64,000 nt of DNA from Alysiella filiformis (GCF_014054525.1 NZ_CP059564.1:134357-198356); one strand, 5' to 3'. Shown: positions 16,179-25,780, counted from the stretch's first letter. The notes: generated from the letters alone by a model not told the origin. Made by a program: numbers and translations.

Positions 16179-16604
16179 TCAACGTTTCTCTTTTTTCTGG
16201 CAATCGGTGCAAATGCCATACATGTACAAAGCATGGTCCACAATGCGGTAGCCGTTTTCGCTGGCGATTTTTTCTTGTAGGCGTTCAATTTCTTCGTTGT
16301 GAAATTCGGCAACATCGCCACATTTCATGCACACGATGTGGTCGTGGTGTCCGCCTTGATTGAGTTCGTACACGGCTTTGCCGCTTTCAAAATGGTGGCG
16401 CAACAAAATGCCTGCTTGTTCAAATTGGGTCAAAACGCGATAAATGGTTGCCACGCCAATTTCAATGCCTTCGTCCAGCAAAATGCGGTAAACATCTTCT
16501 GCGCTCAAATGTTCTTCGCTGTGGGTTTCAAACAAATCCAAAATTTTCAGACGAGGTCCTGTTACTTTTAAGCCATTGTCTTTTAATTGGGTAATGTTGT
16601 TCAT
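16179..16604 (-). CDS. fur: Ferric uptake regulator Fur
   Basis: This 141-residue winged-helix metalloregulator has the DNA-binding region LKVTGPRLKILDLFE through GVATIYRVLTQFEQAGI. It is followed by the metal site GGHHDHIVCMKCGDVAEF and a second CxxC, GICTDCQKKEK. Iron-loaded Fur represses iron-uptake genes; in Neisseria it also activates some genes. It is transcribed away from bamE, an arrangement conserved in Neisseriaceae. Iron-related hemO and dps are encoded about 5 kb downstream. TTTTTCCTTTTT upstream corresponds to an AAAAGGAAAAA ribosome binding site on its strand. Confidence 0.95.
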   Translation of the reverse strand: MNNITQLKDNGLKVTGPRLKILDLFETHSEEHLSAEDVYRILLDEGIEIGVATIYRVLTQFEQAGILLRHHFESGKAVYELNQGGHHDHIVCMKCGDVAEFHNEEIERLQEKIASENGYRIVDHALYMYGICTDCQKKEKR

Positions 16605-16674
16605 CTTGTTTTTCCTTTTTACAAAAATGATTTTTCAGGCAGCCTGAAAAAAATCAAAAAAATCAAATTACCGC

Positions 16675-16680
16675 TATAAT
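16675..16680 (+). promoter_or_regulatory. -10 box for bamE
   Basis: A perfect TATAAT lies ~100 nt upstream of the bamE start in the fur-bamE divergent region. No good -35 consensus is seen at 17 bp; the upstream sequence is A-rich. Confidence 0.5.
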
Positions 16681-16780
16681 ACGCATTTTTTGGTGCCTTG
16701 CACACGGCTAAATGATAAAACTTTTCAATGCCACATCGCAAAAATCGCAAGGCAAACCCTCAACAAGAAAGGCAAAAAAC

Positions 16781-17979
<1,199 letters not shown>

Positions 17980-18060
17980 TTTTCAGGCAGCCTGAAAACG
18001 AAAAACCATGCGTGGGGGCAGATTGCGTATCCCCCCTTCAAATCAAATTGAGACAAAACC

Positions 18061-18702
18061 ATGTTGAATTTAAACAATCAAAACATTCTTTTTATTCAAG
18101 GATTAACAGGCAAACTGGAAACCCTGTATCTGCCCGCAATCGGTGCAGAACGCGGTGTGGCGGTCATACATCACCCCAATCCCACACAAGGCGGCACATT
18201 CACCAACAAAGTGATACAAACTGCCGCCAAATGCTTGACGCAAATGGGTTTTCATTGCTATTTGCCCAATTCACGCGGCACAGGCAACAGCGAAGGCAGC
18301 TACGACCACGGCAAAGGCGAAACCGATGATTTCGTTGCCCTGATTGACCACGCGCGCGCCCAACACCCTCATGCCAGTAAATTGGCGATTGTCGGTTTTT
18401 CGTTTGGCGGCTACGTTTCCACTTTTGCCGCACAGCAGCGTGAGCCTGATTTGTTGCTGCTCATTGGCGCGGCGGTGGGGCATTACACCAAACAGGCAGC
18501 CGCACCACACGTTCCCAACATCAACAAAACCTTGGTCATTCACGGTGCCGATGATGAAGTGGTGGAACTCGCCAAACCACTCCAATGGTGTGCCGAACAG
18601 AATTTGCCGATTGTGGTGCTGCCTGAAAGTTCGCATTTTTTTCACGGCAAACTGATTGTGTTGCGCGATACGATTAATCGTTTTGTTGCACCCATGCTTT
18701 GA
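18061..18702 (+). CDS. Alpha/beta hydrolase
   Basis: This 213-residue protein has the nucleophile elbow GFSFGGYVS, an early HHPNPTQGGTF oxyanion-like loop, an acid in VIHGADDEVVEL and a His in PESSHFFHGKL. This completes a Ser-Asp-His triad. It matches the short cytoplasmic alpha/beta hydrolases of the COG2945 type. The substrate is unknown. It begins 80 nt after dapB and may be co-transcribed with it. Confidence 0.82.
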   Translation: MLNLNNQNILFIQGLTGKLETLYLPAIGAERGVAVIHHPNPTQGGTFTNKVIQTAAKCLTQMGFHCYLPNSRGTGNSEGSYDHGKGETDDFVALIDHARAQHPHASKLAIVGFSFGGYVSTFAAQQREPDLLLLIGAAVGHYTKQAAAPHVPNINKTLVIHGADDEVVELAKPLQWCAEQNLPIVVLPESSHFFHGKLIVLRDTINRFVAPML

Positions 18703-18710
18703 TTTTCAGG

Positions 18711-18748
18711 CTGCCTGAAATGTGGGTTGATGTCCATTTCAGGCAGCC
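18711..18748 (+). terminator. Inverted DUS-pair hairpin after the hydrolase
   Basis: GGCTGCCTGAAATG and CATTTCAGGCAGCC form a 14-bp perfect stem around a 10-nt loop. Inverted DUS pairs of this kind act as transcription terminators in Neisseriaceae. It also insulates the Zur-box promoter that follows. Confidence 0.65.
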
Positions 18749-18765
18749 CAATCTTTACAAAAATC

Positions 18766-18782
18766 ATGTTATTGTATAACAT
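18766..18782. promoter_or_regulatory. Zur-type operator
   Basis: ATGTTATTGTATAACAT is a 7-bp perfect inverted repeat with a 3-nt centre. The inner TGTTATTGTATAACA agrees at every position with the meningococcal Zur consensus TGTTATDNHATAACA. It lies 41 bp before the DUF4198 start, where bound Zn-Zur would block transcription. Zur itself is not encoded in this window. Confidence 0.72.
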
Positions 18783-18822
18783 TCACATTTTGATTTTTGC
18801 AAACATTTCAGGAGATTTCATC

Positions 18823-19623
18823 ATGAAAAAAATCGCATTGGCAGCCATGATTTGCGCCATCAGTTTGTCTGCACACGCACACCGCGTTTGGGTGTCTGCC
18901 GACCACACGCACGGTGGCGAAATTTTGAAAGCCGAATTGGGCTACGGCGAATTTCCCGAGTTTGAAGAAATCGCCAAAGAACGCTTAAACATCTTCAAAC
19001 CCATGACGCTGATTACCGACAAAGGCAAAGAAGAATTGGTGCAAAAAGGCAAATACAACTACCAATACCAAAGCAAAAAACCCGTACAAGACGGCAGCTA
19101 TTTGGTGGTTGGCGAATACCAACCCACCTTTTGGAGCAAAAACGCCGCAGGCTGGAAACGCACCAATATGACCGAAATGACCGATGCCACCTATTGCGAA
19201 CAAACCCGCATGTATGGCAAACACATTGCCAATGTGGGACACGAAAGTGCCAGCAAAGACATCATCAGCAAACCATTGGGTCATTTGCTGGAAATTGTGC
19301 CGTTGGACAATCCTGCCAATGTGCACGTTGGCGACAAATTCAAAGTGAAAGTGCTGTACAAAGGCGAACCCTTGCCCAATGTAACGCTGACCGCCACCTT
19401 TGACGGCTTTGACACCAGCGACCGCAGCAAATCACACAAAGTGGAAGCCCAAGCCTTTTCCGATGTAACCAACGACCAAGGCGAAGTGAACATCATTCCA
19501 TTGCGTCAAGGTTTCTGGAAAGCCAATGTGGAATACAAAACCGACTTTGCCGACCAAAAAGTTTGCCAAAAAGAAGCCACTTACAGCACCCTTACTTTCC
19601 AAATTGGACACGCACATCATTAA
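18823..19623 (+). CDS. DUF4198 periplasmic protein, probably zinc-starvation induced
   Basis: I start at ATG 18823, with GGAG 8 nt upstream, giving a Sec signal MKKIALAAMICAISLSAHAH and a 266-residue precursor. The mature protein opens HRVWVSADHTHGGEILKAEL and ends GHAHH. Both ends are His-rich, as in many metal-handling periplasmic proteins. The C-terminal half is an Ig-like DUF4198 domain (VHVGDKFKVKVLYKGEPLPN). The family is often found with metal or TonB-dependent uptake genes; its activity is undefined. The Zur-like box at 18766-18782 points to a zinc role. Monocistronic, with a strong terminator downstream. Confidence 0.82.
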   Translation: MKKIALAAMICAISLSAHAHRVWVSADHTHGGEILKAELGYGEFPEFEEIAKERLNIFKPMTLITDKGKEELVQKGKYNYQYQSKKPVQDGSYLVVGEYQPTFWSKNAAGWKRTNMTEMTDATYCEQTRMYGKHIANVGHESASKDIISKPLGHLLEIVPLDNPANVHVGDKFKVKVLYKGEPLPNVTLTATFDGFDTSDRSKSHKVEAQAFSDVTNDQGEVNIIPLRQGFWKANVEYKTDFADQKVCQKEATYSTLTFQIGHAHH

Positions 19624-19640
19624 AATGTGGTTTTTTTGAT

Positions 19641-19690
19641 AAAAACCGCTTTTCAGGCTGCCTGAAAGGCGGTTTTGTTGTTTTTTTACA
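19641..19690 (+). terminator. Terminator containing a DUS
   Basis: AAAACCGCTTTTCAGGC...GCCTGAAAGGCGGTTTT folds into one long stem in which the DUS forms the upper part. It is followed by a T-rich stretch. Confidence 0.8.
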
Positions 19691-19820
19691 TTTTGCAACA
19701 TATCTTTGTGTAAGTATTCAACCTATAATGCGTGGCACACGGTAGCCATGCTGCCTGTATCGCCTCAACAAGGGCAACACCCACCAACAAAAATACCAAT
19801 CCAATTAAGGACACAAAACC

Positions 19821-21152
19821 ATGAAAAAAAATCACAAAAACGCAACACAAACAGCCGCTTCCGTATTGATGGGCACATTGGCAATCGGTCATGTTCAAGC
19901 AGACTTGATTGATACAATTAAAAACAAAGATGCCGCAAGCGTGGTTGCAGAAAAAGCACAATTAAACACACAAATTGCCAACAATAAAACCGATGCCAAA
20001 GCAGGCAACCAAGCCAGCGCAATGGCTATTGACTCTTATGTAGTCGGATACAAACGTGTCTTGACCGCACAAGGTTTGAGCCCACGCGATATTCAAACTT
20101 TTCAAAATATTGCCGATGGTTTCAAAATCATTGGGCAAAGCAATAGCGATAAAATTGCGGATATTGAAGCGGTTTTGGCAGAAACCATTATTGAAAACAA
20201 AACCAACCAGTTTAATCTGAATGAGGTTGATAGAAAAGCCTCTCAGGCTTTAACTGACGCACAAGCTGCCGATAACAAAGCCAGAGCAGCACAAACTGCC
20301 GCACAAGCTGCCGATAACAAAGCCACCGCTGCTCAAACTGCCGCACAAGCTGCCGATAACAAAGCCACCGCAGCACAAACTGCCGCGCAAGCTGCCGATA
20401 ACAAAGCCACCGCTGCTCAAACTGCCGCACAAGCTGCTGACACCAAAGCAACCGCAGCGCAAACTGCCGCACAAGCTGCCGACACCAAAGCCACCGCTGC
20501 TCAAACTGCCGCACAAGCTGCCGATACCAAAGCAACAGCCGCTCAAACTGCCGCACAAGCTGCCGATGACAAAGCCACCGCTGCTCAAACCACCGCGCAA
20601 GCTGCCGACACCAAAGCCACTGACGCTCAAACCACCGCCAATACCGCCCTGTCCAATACCCAAATTTTGGAAAACACCAAAGCCGACAAAACCGCATTGG
20701 CAAGCATCAGCAATACCGCCAACACCGCCTTGTCCAACACCCAAGTTTTGGAAAACACCAAAGCCGATAAAGCCGATTTGGATACCTTGGGCAACCGCGT
20801 TACCACAGTAGAAAACACCGTGGTGCAACACGGCACCGACATCGCCAATTTAAACACCCAAGTGGCAAGACAAAACAATCAACTTACCCAAATCAACCAA
20901 CGCATTGACGATTTGGAAGACAAAACCGAAAAAGGTTTAGCCGCGCAAGCAGCCTTAACGGGCTTGTTCCAACCATACAGCATTGGTAAATTCAACGTTT
21001 CCGCAGCCGTGGGTGGCTACAAATCCAAAGTTGCCATTGCCGTGGGCGGTGGCTACCGTTTTGATGAAAAAACCGCCATCAAAGCAGGCATTGCCACCAG
21101 CCCACGCAGTGGCGGCGCAGCTTACAATGTGGGTGTGAACTACGAATGGTAA
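19821..21152 (+). CDS. NadA-like trimeric autotransporter adhesin
   Basis: The 443-residue product has a long signal peptide ending near GHVQADL, a short head region of ~130 residues, and a long coiled-coil stalk. The stalk contains nine 14-residue repeats ([14 protein letters not shown] and variants), then two LSNTQ(I/V)LENTKADK repeats. A C-terminal YadA-type anchor runs from ~residue 370 ([22 protein letters not shown] to NVGVNYEW). Such proteins trimerise, form a 12-strand barrel and present an adhesive head. Size and layout resemble meningococcal NadA, but the head sequence is different. No tetranucleotide tract is seen upstream. Confidence 0.87.
   Translation: MKKNHKNATQTAASVLMGTLAIGHVQADLIDTIKNKDAASVVAEKAQLNTQIANNKTDAKAGNQASAMAIDSYVVGYKRVLTAQGLSPRDIQTFQNIADGFKIIGQSNSDKIADIEAVLAETIIENKTNQFNLNEVDRKASQALTDAQAADNKARAAQTAAQAADNKATAAQTAAQAADNKATAAQTAAQAADNKATAAQTAAQAADTKATAAQTAAQAADTKATAAQTAAQAADTKATAAQTAAQAADDKATAAQTTAQAADTKATDAQTTANTALSNTQILENTKADKTALASISNTANTALSNTQVLENTKADKADLDTLGNRVTTVENTVVQHGTDIANLNTQVARQNNQLTQINQRIDDLEDKTEKGLAAQAALTGLFQPYSIGKFNVSAAVGGYKSKVAIAVGGGYRFDEKTAIKAGIATSPRSGGAAYNVGVNYEW
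20265..20642 (+). repeat. Nine 42-bp in-frame tandem repeats in the adhesin stalk
   Basis: Each unit encodes AAD(N/T/D)[10 protein letters not shown], exactly two coiled-coil heptads, so copy-number change would lengthen or shorten the stalk without breaking the frame. Units differ mainly in one codon (AAC/ACC/GAC) and in GCA/GCT choice. Confidence 0.9.
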
Positions 21153-21217
21153 GTTATTGATTATCAATAATTTGAATTGATTTATTTCAGGCAGCCCGAA
21201 ATCATTTCAGGCTGCCT

Positions 21218-21233
21218 GAAAATCATTATCATT
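21218..21233. promoter_or_regulatory. Fur-box-like site upstream of hemO
   Basis: GAAAATCATTATCATT closely matches the right part of the Fur consensus GATAATGATAATCATTATC. It overlaps the last bases of a DUS and lies ~110 bp before the heme oxygenase start. Iron-repressed expression would suit that gene. Confidence 0.6.
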
Positions 21234-21345
21234 GCCAAAAAACTTGCCACAAAAGCCCAAATCATTTACCATATTTAACCTTTATGATATTCATTGTTTT
21301 AATTAAAAACCCTCCATTCATGATTGTTTGATAAAGGAATTGAAT

Positions 21346-21960
21346 ATGTCTCATCATCACGACACCACCGATGTGCCCACCGAAAACACCTTTGCACTTT
21401 ATTTAAAAACCAACAGCCGTGCCACCCACGATAGCGTGGACAACTTGGTGATGTCGGTGCAACCCTTTGCCAATAATAATAATTATATCAAGTTCTTACA
21501 ATTACAATCGGTGTTCCACAAAATCGTGGACGACATTTACAAAGACCCCAAATTAAATCAACAAATCCCCAATTTGGCAGAATTGGCGCGTTACGAAACC
21601 GTGTTGCAAGATTTGCAAGATTTGGGCGCACAAGCCAAAACGTGGCAAACCGCATTGCCCAAACCCACAGGCGCAGAAGCCTTGGGCTGGCTGTATTGTG
21701 CCGAAGGCTCCAATTTGGGCGCAGCATTTTTGTACAAAGACGCACAAAATCACCTGAATATGAGTGCCGAACACGGCGCACGCCATCTCGCGCCACACGC
21801 CGATGGGCGCGGTAAACATTGGCGCGAATTTGTGGCGCATTTGAACAATTTGAACGTTTCCGAAGAAGACAAGGAAGATGCCTTAAAAGGTGCTTTGAAT
21901 GCGTTTGCGTTTTATAAAGTGCTGTTGCGCGAAATTTTTGAAGTGCCACAGGCAGCCTAA
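21346..21960 (+). CDS. hemO: Heme oxygenase HemO
   Basis: This 204-residue cytoplasmic enzyme opens heme to release iron. It closely follows the neisserial HemO pattern: RATHDSVDNLVMSVQPF with the proximal His, NNYIKFLQLQSVFHKIVD, then GWLYCAEGSNLGAAFL and EHGARHLAPHADGRGKHWR. I start at ATG 21346, 8 nt after AAGGA; an in-frame TTG at 21328 lies upstream. A Fur-box-like site precedes it, and dps and fur are near neighbours. A heme receptor is not in the window. Confidence 0.95.
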   Translation: MSHHHDTTDVPTENTFALYLKTNSRATHDSVDNLVMSVQPFANNNNYIKFLQLQSVFHKIVDDIYKDPKLNQQIPNLAELARYETVLQDLQDLGAQAKTWQTALPKPTGAEALGWLYCAEGSNLGAAFLYKDAQNHLNMSAEHGARHLAPHADGRGKHWREFVAHLNNLNVSEEDKEDALKGALNAFAFYKVLLREIFEVPQAA

Positions 21961-22023
21961 TCCCATTTCAGGCTGCCTGAAATGTTGGTTTAAAACGAAA
22001 CCGTTGAGCATTCATTGATTTGG

Positions 22024-22060
22024 CTTACTTTTTTAAAAAGTAAGTCGCCGAAGGCAAAAG
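22024..22060 (+). repeat. TTACTTTTTTAAAAAGTAA/TCGCCGAAGGCAAAA repeat, copy 2
   Basis: A 21-bp A/T palindrome is followed by TCGCCGAAGGCAAAA, matching 11753-11786. It lies in the hemO-dps gap. Confidence 0.6.
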
Positions 22061-22166
22061 CCATTTTTTGCAGGACAATAAAAGGCAGCCTGAAAGCCAA
22101 TCACTTGAAAAACATTGACAATTCAGCCCCATTTTTATATCATAAATTTTTTTTATGGAGATTGAA

Positions 22167-22652
22167 ATGAGCATTCCCACCAGCAAAATCAACATTGGTT
22201 TGAGCGATGAACAACGCCAAGCCATTGCACACGGTTTGTCCAAAGTGTTGGCAGACACCTACACTTTGTATTTGAAAACCCACAACTACCACTGGAACGT
22301 AAAAGGCAGAATGTTCCGCACTTTGCATTTGATGTTTGAAGAGCAATACAATGAATTGGCTTTGGCGGTGGATTTAATCGCCGAACGCATTCGCGCTTTG
22401 GACTATCTTGCCCCTGGTTCATACAGCGAATTTTCGGCTTTGGCAACCGTGAAAGAAGGCTCTGGCGACACCGATGCCACCCAAATGATTCGTCAGTTGG
22501 TGGAAGACCAAGAAACCGTAGCCCGCACTTGCCGCGAATTGTTCCCGATTGTGGACGAAGCCAACGACCAACCCACCGCCGATTTGCTGACCATTCGTTT
22601 GCAAACACATGAAAAAACCGCGTGGATGTTGCGTTCTTTGTTGGAAGAATAA
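22167..22652 (+). CDS. dps: Dps-family DNA-protecting ferritin
   Basis: This 161-residue protein carries the Dps ferroxidase pattern: LKTHNYHWNVKGRMF with two His, then DLIAERIRALDYLAPGS. Twelve-mers store iron oxidised with hydrogen peroxide and protect DNA. I start at ATG 22167, for which GGAG at 22157-22160 is well spaced. An ATG at 22155 overlaps that ribosome binding site. A strong terminator follows. Its position beside hemO suggests shared handling of iron released from heme. Confidence 0.93.
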   Translation: MSIPTSKINIGLSDEQRQAIAHGLSKVLADTYTLYLKTHNYHWNVKGRMFRTLHLMFEEQYNELALAVDLIAERIRALDYLAPGSYSEFSALATVKEGSGDTDATQMIRQLVEDQETVARTCRELFPIVDEANDQPTADLLTIRLQTHEKTAWMLRSLLEE

Positions 22653-22667
22653 TCTGCCGCATATCAT

Positions 22668-22705
22668 GAAAAAAGCACTTTGTTTTCAACAAGGTGCTTT
22701 TTCTT
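22668..22705 (+). terminator. Terminator after dps
   Basis: AAAAAGCACTTTGTT and AACAAGGTGCTTTTT form a stem with one G-T pair, followed by TCTTTT. Confidence 0.85.
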
Positions 22706-22738
22706 TTGAAAATTAAGATGATGAACACGGTTTCTTCA

Positions 22739-23446
22739 TCACGCGGCATACAGCACAAACAAGGCTGGGCGTTTTTTTAAATTGGGTAAGCTGTCCATTT
22801 TGCGCCATTGGGCGATGGTTTGGCTGATGATTTCTTGCGTGGGCAGGGTCAAATCGCACGCCACACACAGGCGCGTTTCAGGCTGCAACACCGCCAAGGC
22901 TTCTGCCAACAGCGCGTCATTGCGATAGGGGGTTTCTATGAACAGTTGTGTTTCGTTGGCTTGACGCGAACGGCTTTCCAAGGCTTTCAGGCTGCCTGAA
23001 CGCCCATCTTTGTCGGCAGGAATGTAGCCTTTGAAAGCGAAACTTTGTCCATTCGCCCCCGATGCCATCAACGCCAACACAATGCTGGACGCACCCACAA
23101 GCGGCTTGACGGCAAAACCTTCACGATGTGCCGCCGCCACCAAATCGGCACCTGGGTCGGCAATGGCGGGGCAGCCTGCTTCGCTCAATAAACCGATGTC
23201 GCGCCCTTCCCGCAAGGGTTGCAACAGGGCGGCAACTTGGTTGGGCGGTGTGTGTTCATTGAGCGTTTGCAAATTCAAATCACGGATTGGGGTGCTGACC
23301 GCAAAATGTTTCAAATGGGCGCGCGCGGTTTTTTCGGCTTCCACCACAAAATCGGTGATGTGGGCGATTTGCGCCTGTTCGTGTGGCAACAGGCAGGGCG
23401 AGTCGGGCGCACCCAAGGGGGTGGGAATCAAATACAAACTGGGCAT
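22739..23446 (-). CDS. RsmI-like SAM-dependent methyltransferase (paralogue)
   Basis: This 235-residue member of the tetrapyrrole-methylase fold begins MPSLYLIPTPLG. It contains GLLSEAGCPAIADPGADLVAAAHREG and PLVGASSIVLALMASG, the SAM-binding region shared with the 16S rRNA methyltransferase RsmI. True rsmI is at 55064-55933, so this is a second, shorter copy that lacks the C-terminal extension. Homologues occur in many proteobacteria as an uncharacterised SAM methyltransferase. A DUS lies inside the gene, read as SGSLK. Confidence 0.82.
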   Translation of the reverse strand: MPSLYLIPTPLGAPDSPCLLPHEQAQIAHITDFVVEAEKTARAHLKHFAVSTPIRDLNLQTLNEHTPPNQVAALLQPLREGRDIGLLSEAGCPAIADPGADLVAAAHREGFAVKPLVGASSIVLALMASGANGQSFAFKGYIPADKDGRSGSLKALESRSRQANETQLFIETPYRNDALLAEALAVLQPETRLCVACDLTLPTQEIISQTIAQWRKMDSLPNLKKRPALFVLYAA

Positions 23447-23508
23447 GGTTTTTCTTTCCTTTGTCCCCTGCTTGATGGGGAAAGATATTGGTTAATTCAT
23501 TTAAAAAC

Positions 23509-23675
23509 AACACGATTTCGGGATAAAAGTGATTGATAAATTTAAGTAAATTCCCCCTCTCCCAATGGGAGAGGGCTGGGGAGAGGGAGTACTACTCAAC
23601 AAACCCTCTCTCCAACGCTTTCCCACAGGAAGAGAGGGCTGATTTGCTGGCACATTGACAGTGACTTGTCTCATT
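23509..23675 (+). mobile_element. ~175-bp inverted-repeat element, decayed right end
   Basis: The left end AACACGATTTCGGGATAA is followed by AAGTGATTGATAAATTTAAGT and two CCCTCTCCC/GGGAGAGGG hairpins. The right end keeps ACATTGACAGTGACTTGTCTC, but the outer bases are degraded. It lies upstream of the rsmI paralogue. Confidence 0.7.
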
Positions 23676-23725
23676 TTGTATTTGATTGACCATCAATAAG
23701 GGCAAAGCTGCCTGAAAAGGCGTTT

Positions 23726-24781
23726 TCACACACCATAAACCGTTTCCACCGTTTCGCCGTTGTCAAACACCAGCGTTTTTTCGGGAAAACGCAATGCCGC
23801 CAAACGGTGTTCGGATTGGCTGGGCGCAATGGCTTTTTTGCGGTCGCGCCAACGTGCGCCCACCGAAAAATCGCAACAAAACACATTGCCACGCGCCCCA
23901 TGCCAATGATGTGATGGCACGGTAAACACATTTTCACGGTGTTTGGGTGGCGGACGCTGTGGCTGCCATTGTCGCCAATAATGCCCAATAATCACGGGAA
24001 TGGGGTCGTGGTAATCGTCCCACCACGAATGGCGAATGGAAAATCGCCACCGCCCACTCCCAAAAAACGGTACGGCAGACACCATTTCCACACCACAGGT
24101 TAAGGCGCGAATGGGATTGGCTTGGCTTTTGTACACATCGTGTTGCGCGGTGTGGGGCAACATGGTGGGCGTGATATTGGGGTTTTCCAAATCATGCGCG
24201 TGCAGGCGTTGTTCTTCCAAATAATCATCAAACCACGGTGCGTGTTTCACGCAACAATGGTATTGCTCTTCCCATTCTTGAATCAGGGCGAGCAAATCTT
24301 CGTGATTGCGTTGCGCCAACTGTTCAATGGCTTTGGGCAACCACGCGGCGTGTACAATCCGCAAATCGGCACGTTGCAACACCAATGGTTGTTGTTTTAA
24401 AAATTGGATAATGGTTTTTTTTTGGTTTTCAGGCAGCCTGTTCCATGGGGCGTAGTTTTCTGCATCGCGTTCGGCGCGGCTGTTGAAAAACCAGCCTGAA
24501 CCGTCTTTGGGTTCATTGCTTAAAAGATTGATTTCGTGGTTGCCCAACACCATGAATGCGTAGCCCAATTTTTGCGCGTGCATGAACCAGTTTAACACGG
24601 CAGGGGCATCGGGTCCTCGGTCAATCAAATCGCCTACCAAGATGATTTTTCTGCCTTGTGGGTGTTTGCCTTCTGGCGAATAGCCCAAATAATGCAACAG
24701 ATTTTGCAGGGCTTCATATTGTCCGTGTATGTCGCCAATGATGTCCAGTTTGCCACTGGGGAGCGTTTGAATTAGGGGCAT
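23726..24781 (-). CDS. Calcineurin-like metallophosphoesterase
   Basis: This 351-residue protein opens with the PPP-type motifs DIIGDIHGQYEAL, ILVGDLIDRGPDAP and VLGNHEINLL, the three blocks that build the dinuclear metal site. A fourth His motif, VIIGHYWRQW, is in the C-terminal half. It is larger than ApaH-type diadenosine tetraphosphatases and resembles bacterial serine/threonine-type phosphoesterases; the substrate is unknown. It lacks a signal peptide, so it is cytoplasmic. An inverted DUS-like hairpin separates it from the DUF4230 gene. Confidence 0.85.
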   Translation of the reverse strand: MPLIQTLPSGKLDIIGDIHGQYEALQNLLHYLGYSPEGKHPQGRKIILVGDLIDRGPDAPAVLNWFMHAQKLGYAFMVLGNHEINLLSNEPKDGSGWFFNSRAERDAENYAPWNRLPENQKKTIIQFLKQQPLVLQRADLRIVHAAWLPKAIEQLAQRNHEDLLALIQEWEEQYHCCVKHAPWFDDYLEEQRLHAHDLENPNITPTMLPHTAQHDVYKSQANPIRALTCGVEMVSAVPFFGSGRWRFSIRHSWWDDYHDPIPVIIGHYWRQWQPQRPPPKHRENVFTVPSHHWHGARGNVFCCDFSVGARWRDRKKAIAPSQSEHRLAALRFPEKTLVFDNGETVETVYGV

Positions 24782-24819
24782 GATGATTGGGGTAAAAATG
24801 GAAGTCGCACCATTATAAC

Positions 24820-24856
24820 AAAAGGCTGTCTGAAAAAGTTTTTCAGGCAGCCTTTT
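24820..24856. terminator. Bidirectional hairpin terminator
   Basis: AAAAGGCTGTCTGAAAAA and TTTTTCAGGCAGCCTTTT form an 18-bp stem with one mismatch, using one exact and one altered DUS. It lies between two minus-strand genes. Confidence 0.75.
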
Positions 24857-24862
24857 GCCACA

Positions 24863-25471
24863 TTACTTCACGGTGCAAGCCGCGATTTGTGGGCTGGCAT
24901 AAACCTCCACATTGGGGTTGCTTAAACGCAATAATTGGCGGATTTGTTCTGCGCTGCGCTGTTGGGCGTGTTGCAAAATGCCGTTTTGACAGGCTTGTTG
25001 CACGATTTGCTGTTTGGCTTGCGCTTGCACGGTTTGCAGCACCGACCAATCCGCCCGATACACATTAAACAAACCTGTTTTCAAATCAAACACTTCAATG
25101 TCTTCCAAATCTGCCGACAAAATGGCAACAGGTGGCAAATTCACCAGTACTTTGTCGGGCAAAATGTGTATGTCTTTTGCCGACAATTTGTCCAAATCCA
25201 AGCCTGCCTGAACGCGCCCTTTTGCCACAAACAGCCCTTTTTGGCTGTCTTGCCACAATGCGAACCAGTTGCCTTGTTTTTCGGTTTTGATGATGCTTTG
25301 CAGATGAAACGCCACGCTGTGCAGTTGATTCAATTCGCGAATTTGCGACAAAATGGTTTCTTGCTGCGAAATGGTGTGGCTGGGCGATGGGTTTTCAGGC
25401 TGCCTGAAATGCTGCTGTCCCAACCAAAATGCAACCGCACCCAAAACCAACAGTGAAATGATGTTTTTCAT
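24863..25471 (-). CDS. DUF4230-like membrane-anchored protein
   Basis: This 202-residue protein starts with one hydrophobic segment (MKNIISLLVLGAVAFWLGQQ) that is either an uncleaved anchor or a signal. The periplasmic part contains GLFVAKGRVQAGLDLDKLSAKDI followed by ILPDKVLVNLPPVAIL, which resembles DUF4230. The C-terminal third is helical and ends in NPNVEVYASPQIAACTVK. Family function is unknown. The N-terminal residues HFRQPENP are encoded by a DUS, showing uptake sequence tolerated in a linker. Confidence 0.65.
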   Translation of the reverse strand: MKNIISLLVLGAVAFWLGQQHFRQPENPSPSHTISQQETILSQIRELNQLHSVAFHLQSIIKTEKQGNWFALWQDSQKGLFVAKGRVQAGLDLDKLSAKDIHILPDKVLVNLPPVAILSADLEDIEVFDLKTGLFNVYRADWSVLQTVQAQAKQQIVQQACQNGILQHAQQRSAEQIRQLLRLSNPNVEVYASPQIAACTVK

Positions 25472-25560
25472 TGCCTTGTCCTGAAAAAAGCGCGAATTTT
25501 AAACAAATCAGGTGGATAGAGACGTTTTTGTTTGTAAAAAAGCGCAAAAAATGGCAGCCT

Positions 25561-25605
25561 GAGACCTTTGCAAAATTCTGTTTGTAGGGGCGGATTTCAT
25601 ATCTG
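25561..25605 (+). repeat. Partial 152-bp element adjoining copy B
   Basis: GAGACCTTTGCAAAATTCTG and GTAGGGGCGGATTTCATATC are the first ~45 bp of the element. They are cut off exactly where the intact copy B begins, so two copies have recombined or one was inserted into another. Confidence 0.7.
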
Positions 25606-25757
25606 GAAACCTTTGCAAAACTCGGTTTGTAGGGGCAGATTTCATATCTGCCCCGTTTAGGTTCGCAGAAATTTTCATTCTTATCAATAAATTGAAAAAA
25701 GGGCGGATATGAAATCCGCCCCTACGTCAGTTTAAAAGTAGGTTTTGCAAAGGTTTC
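25606..25757 (-). mobile_element. 152-bp inverted-repeat element, copy B
   Basis: GAAACCTTTGCAAAAC starts at 25606 and GTTTTGCAAAGGTTTC ends at 25757, a 152-bp span identical in length to copy A. The inner hairpins are in the opposite order, so the copy is inverted. There is no coding capacity. Confidence 0.82.
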
Positions 25758-25780
25758 ATCTGTTCTGTTTTTTTATCAAA

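Noticed and set aside
20265-20642. CRISPR-like 42-bp repeats
   Set aside because: The repeats are contiguous, without spacers, and code in frame for a coiled coil.
20250-20831. Gly/Cys-rich 193-residue ORF antisense to the adhesin repeats
   Set aside because: It is the reverse reading of the 42-bp repeats that encode the coiled-coil stalk.
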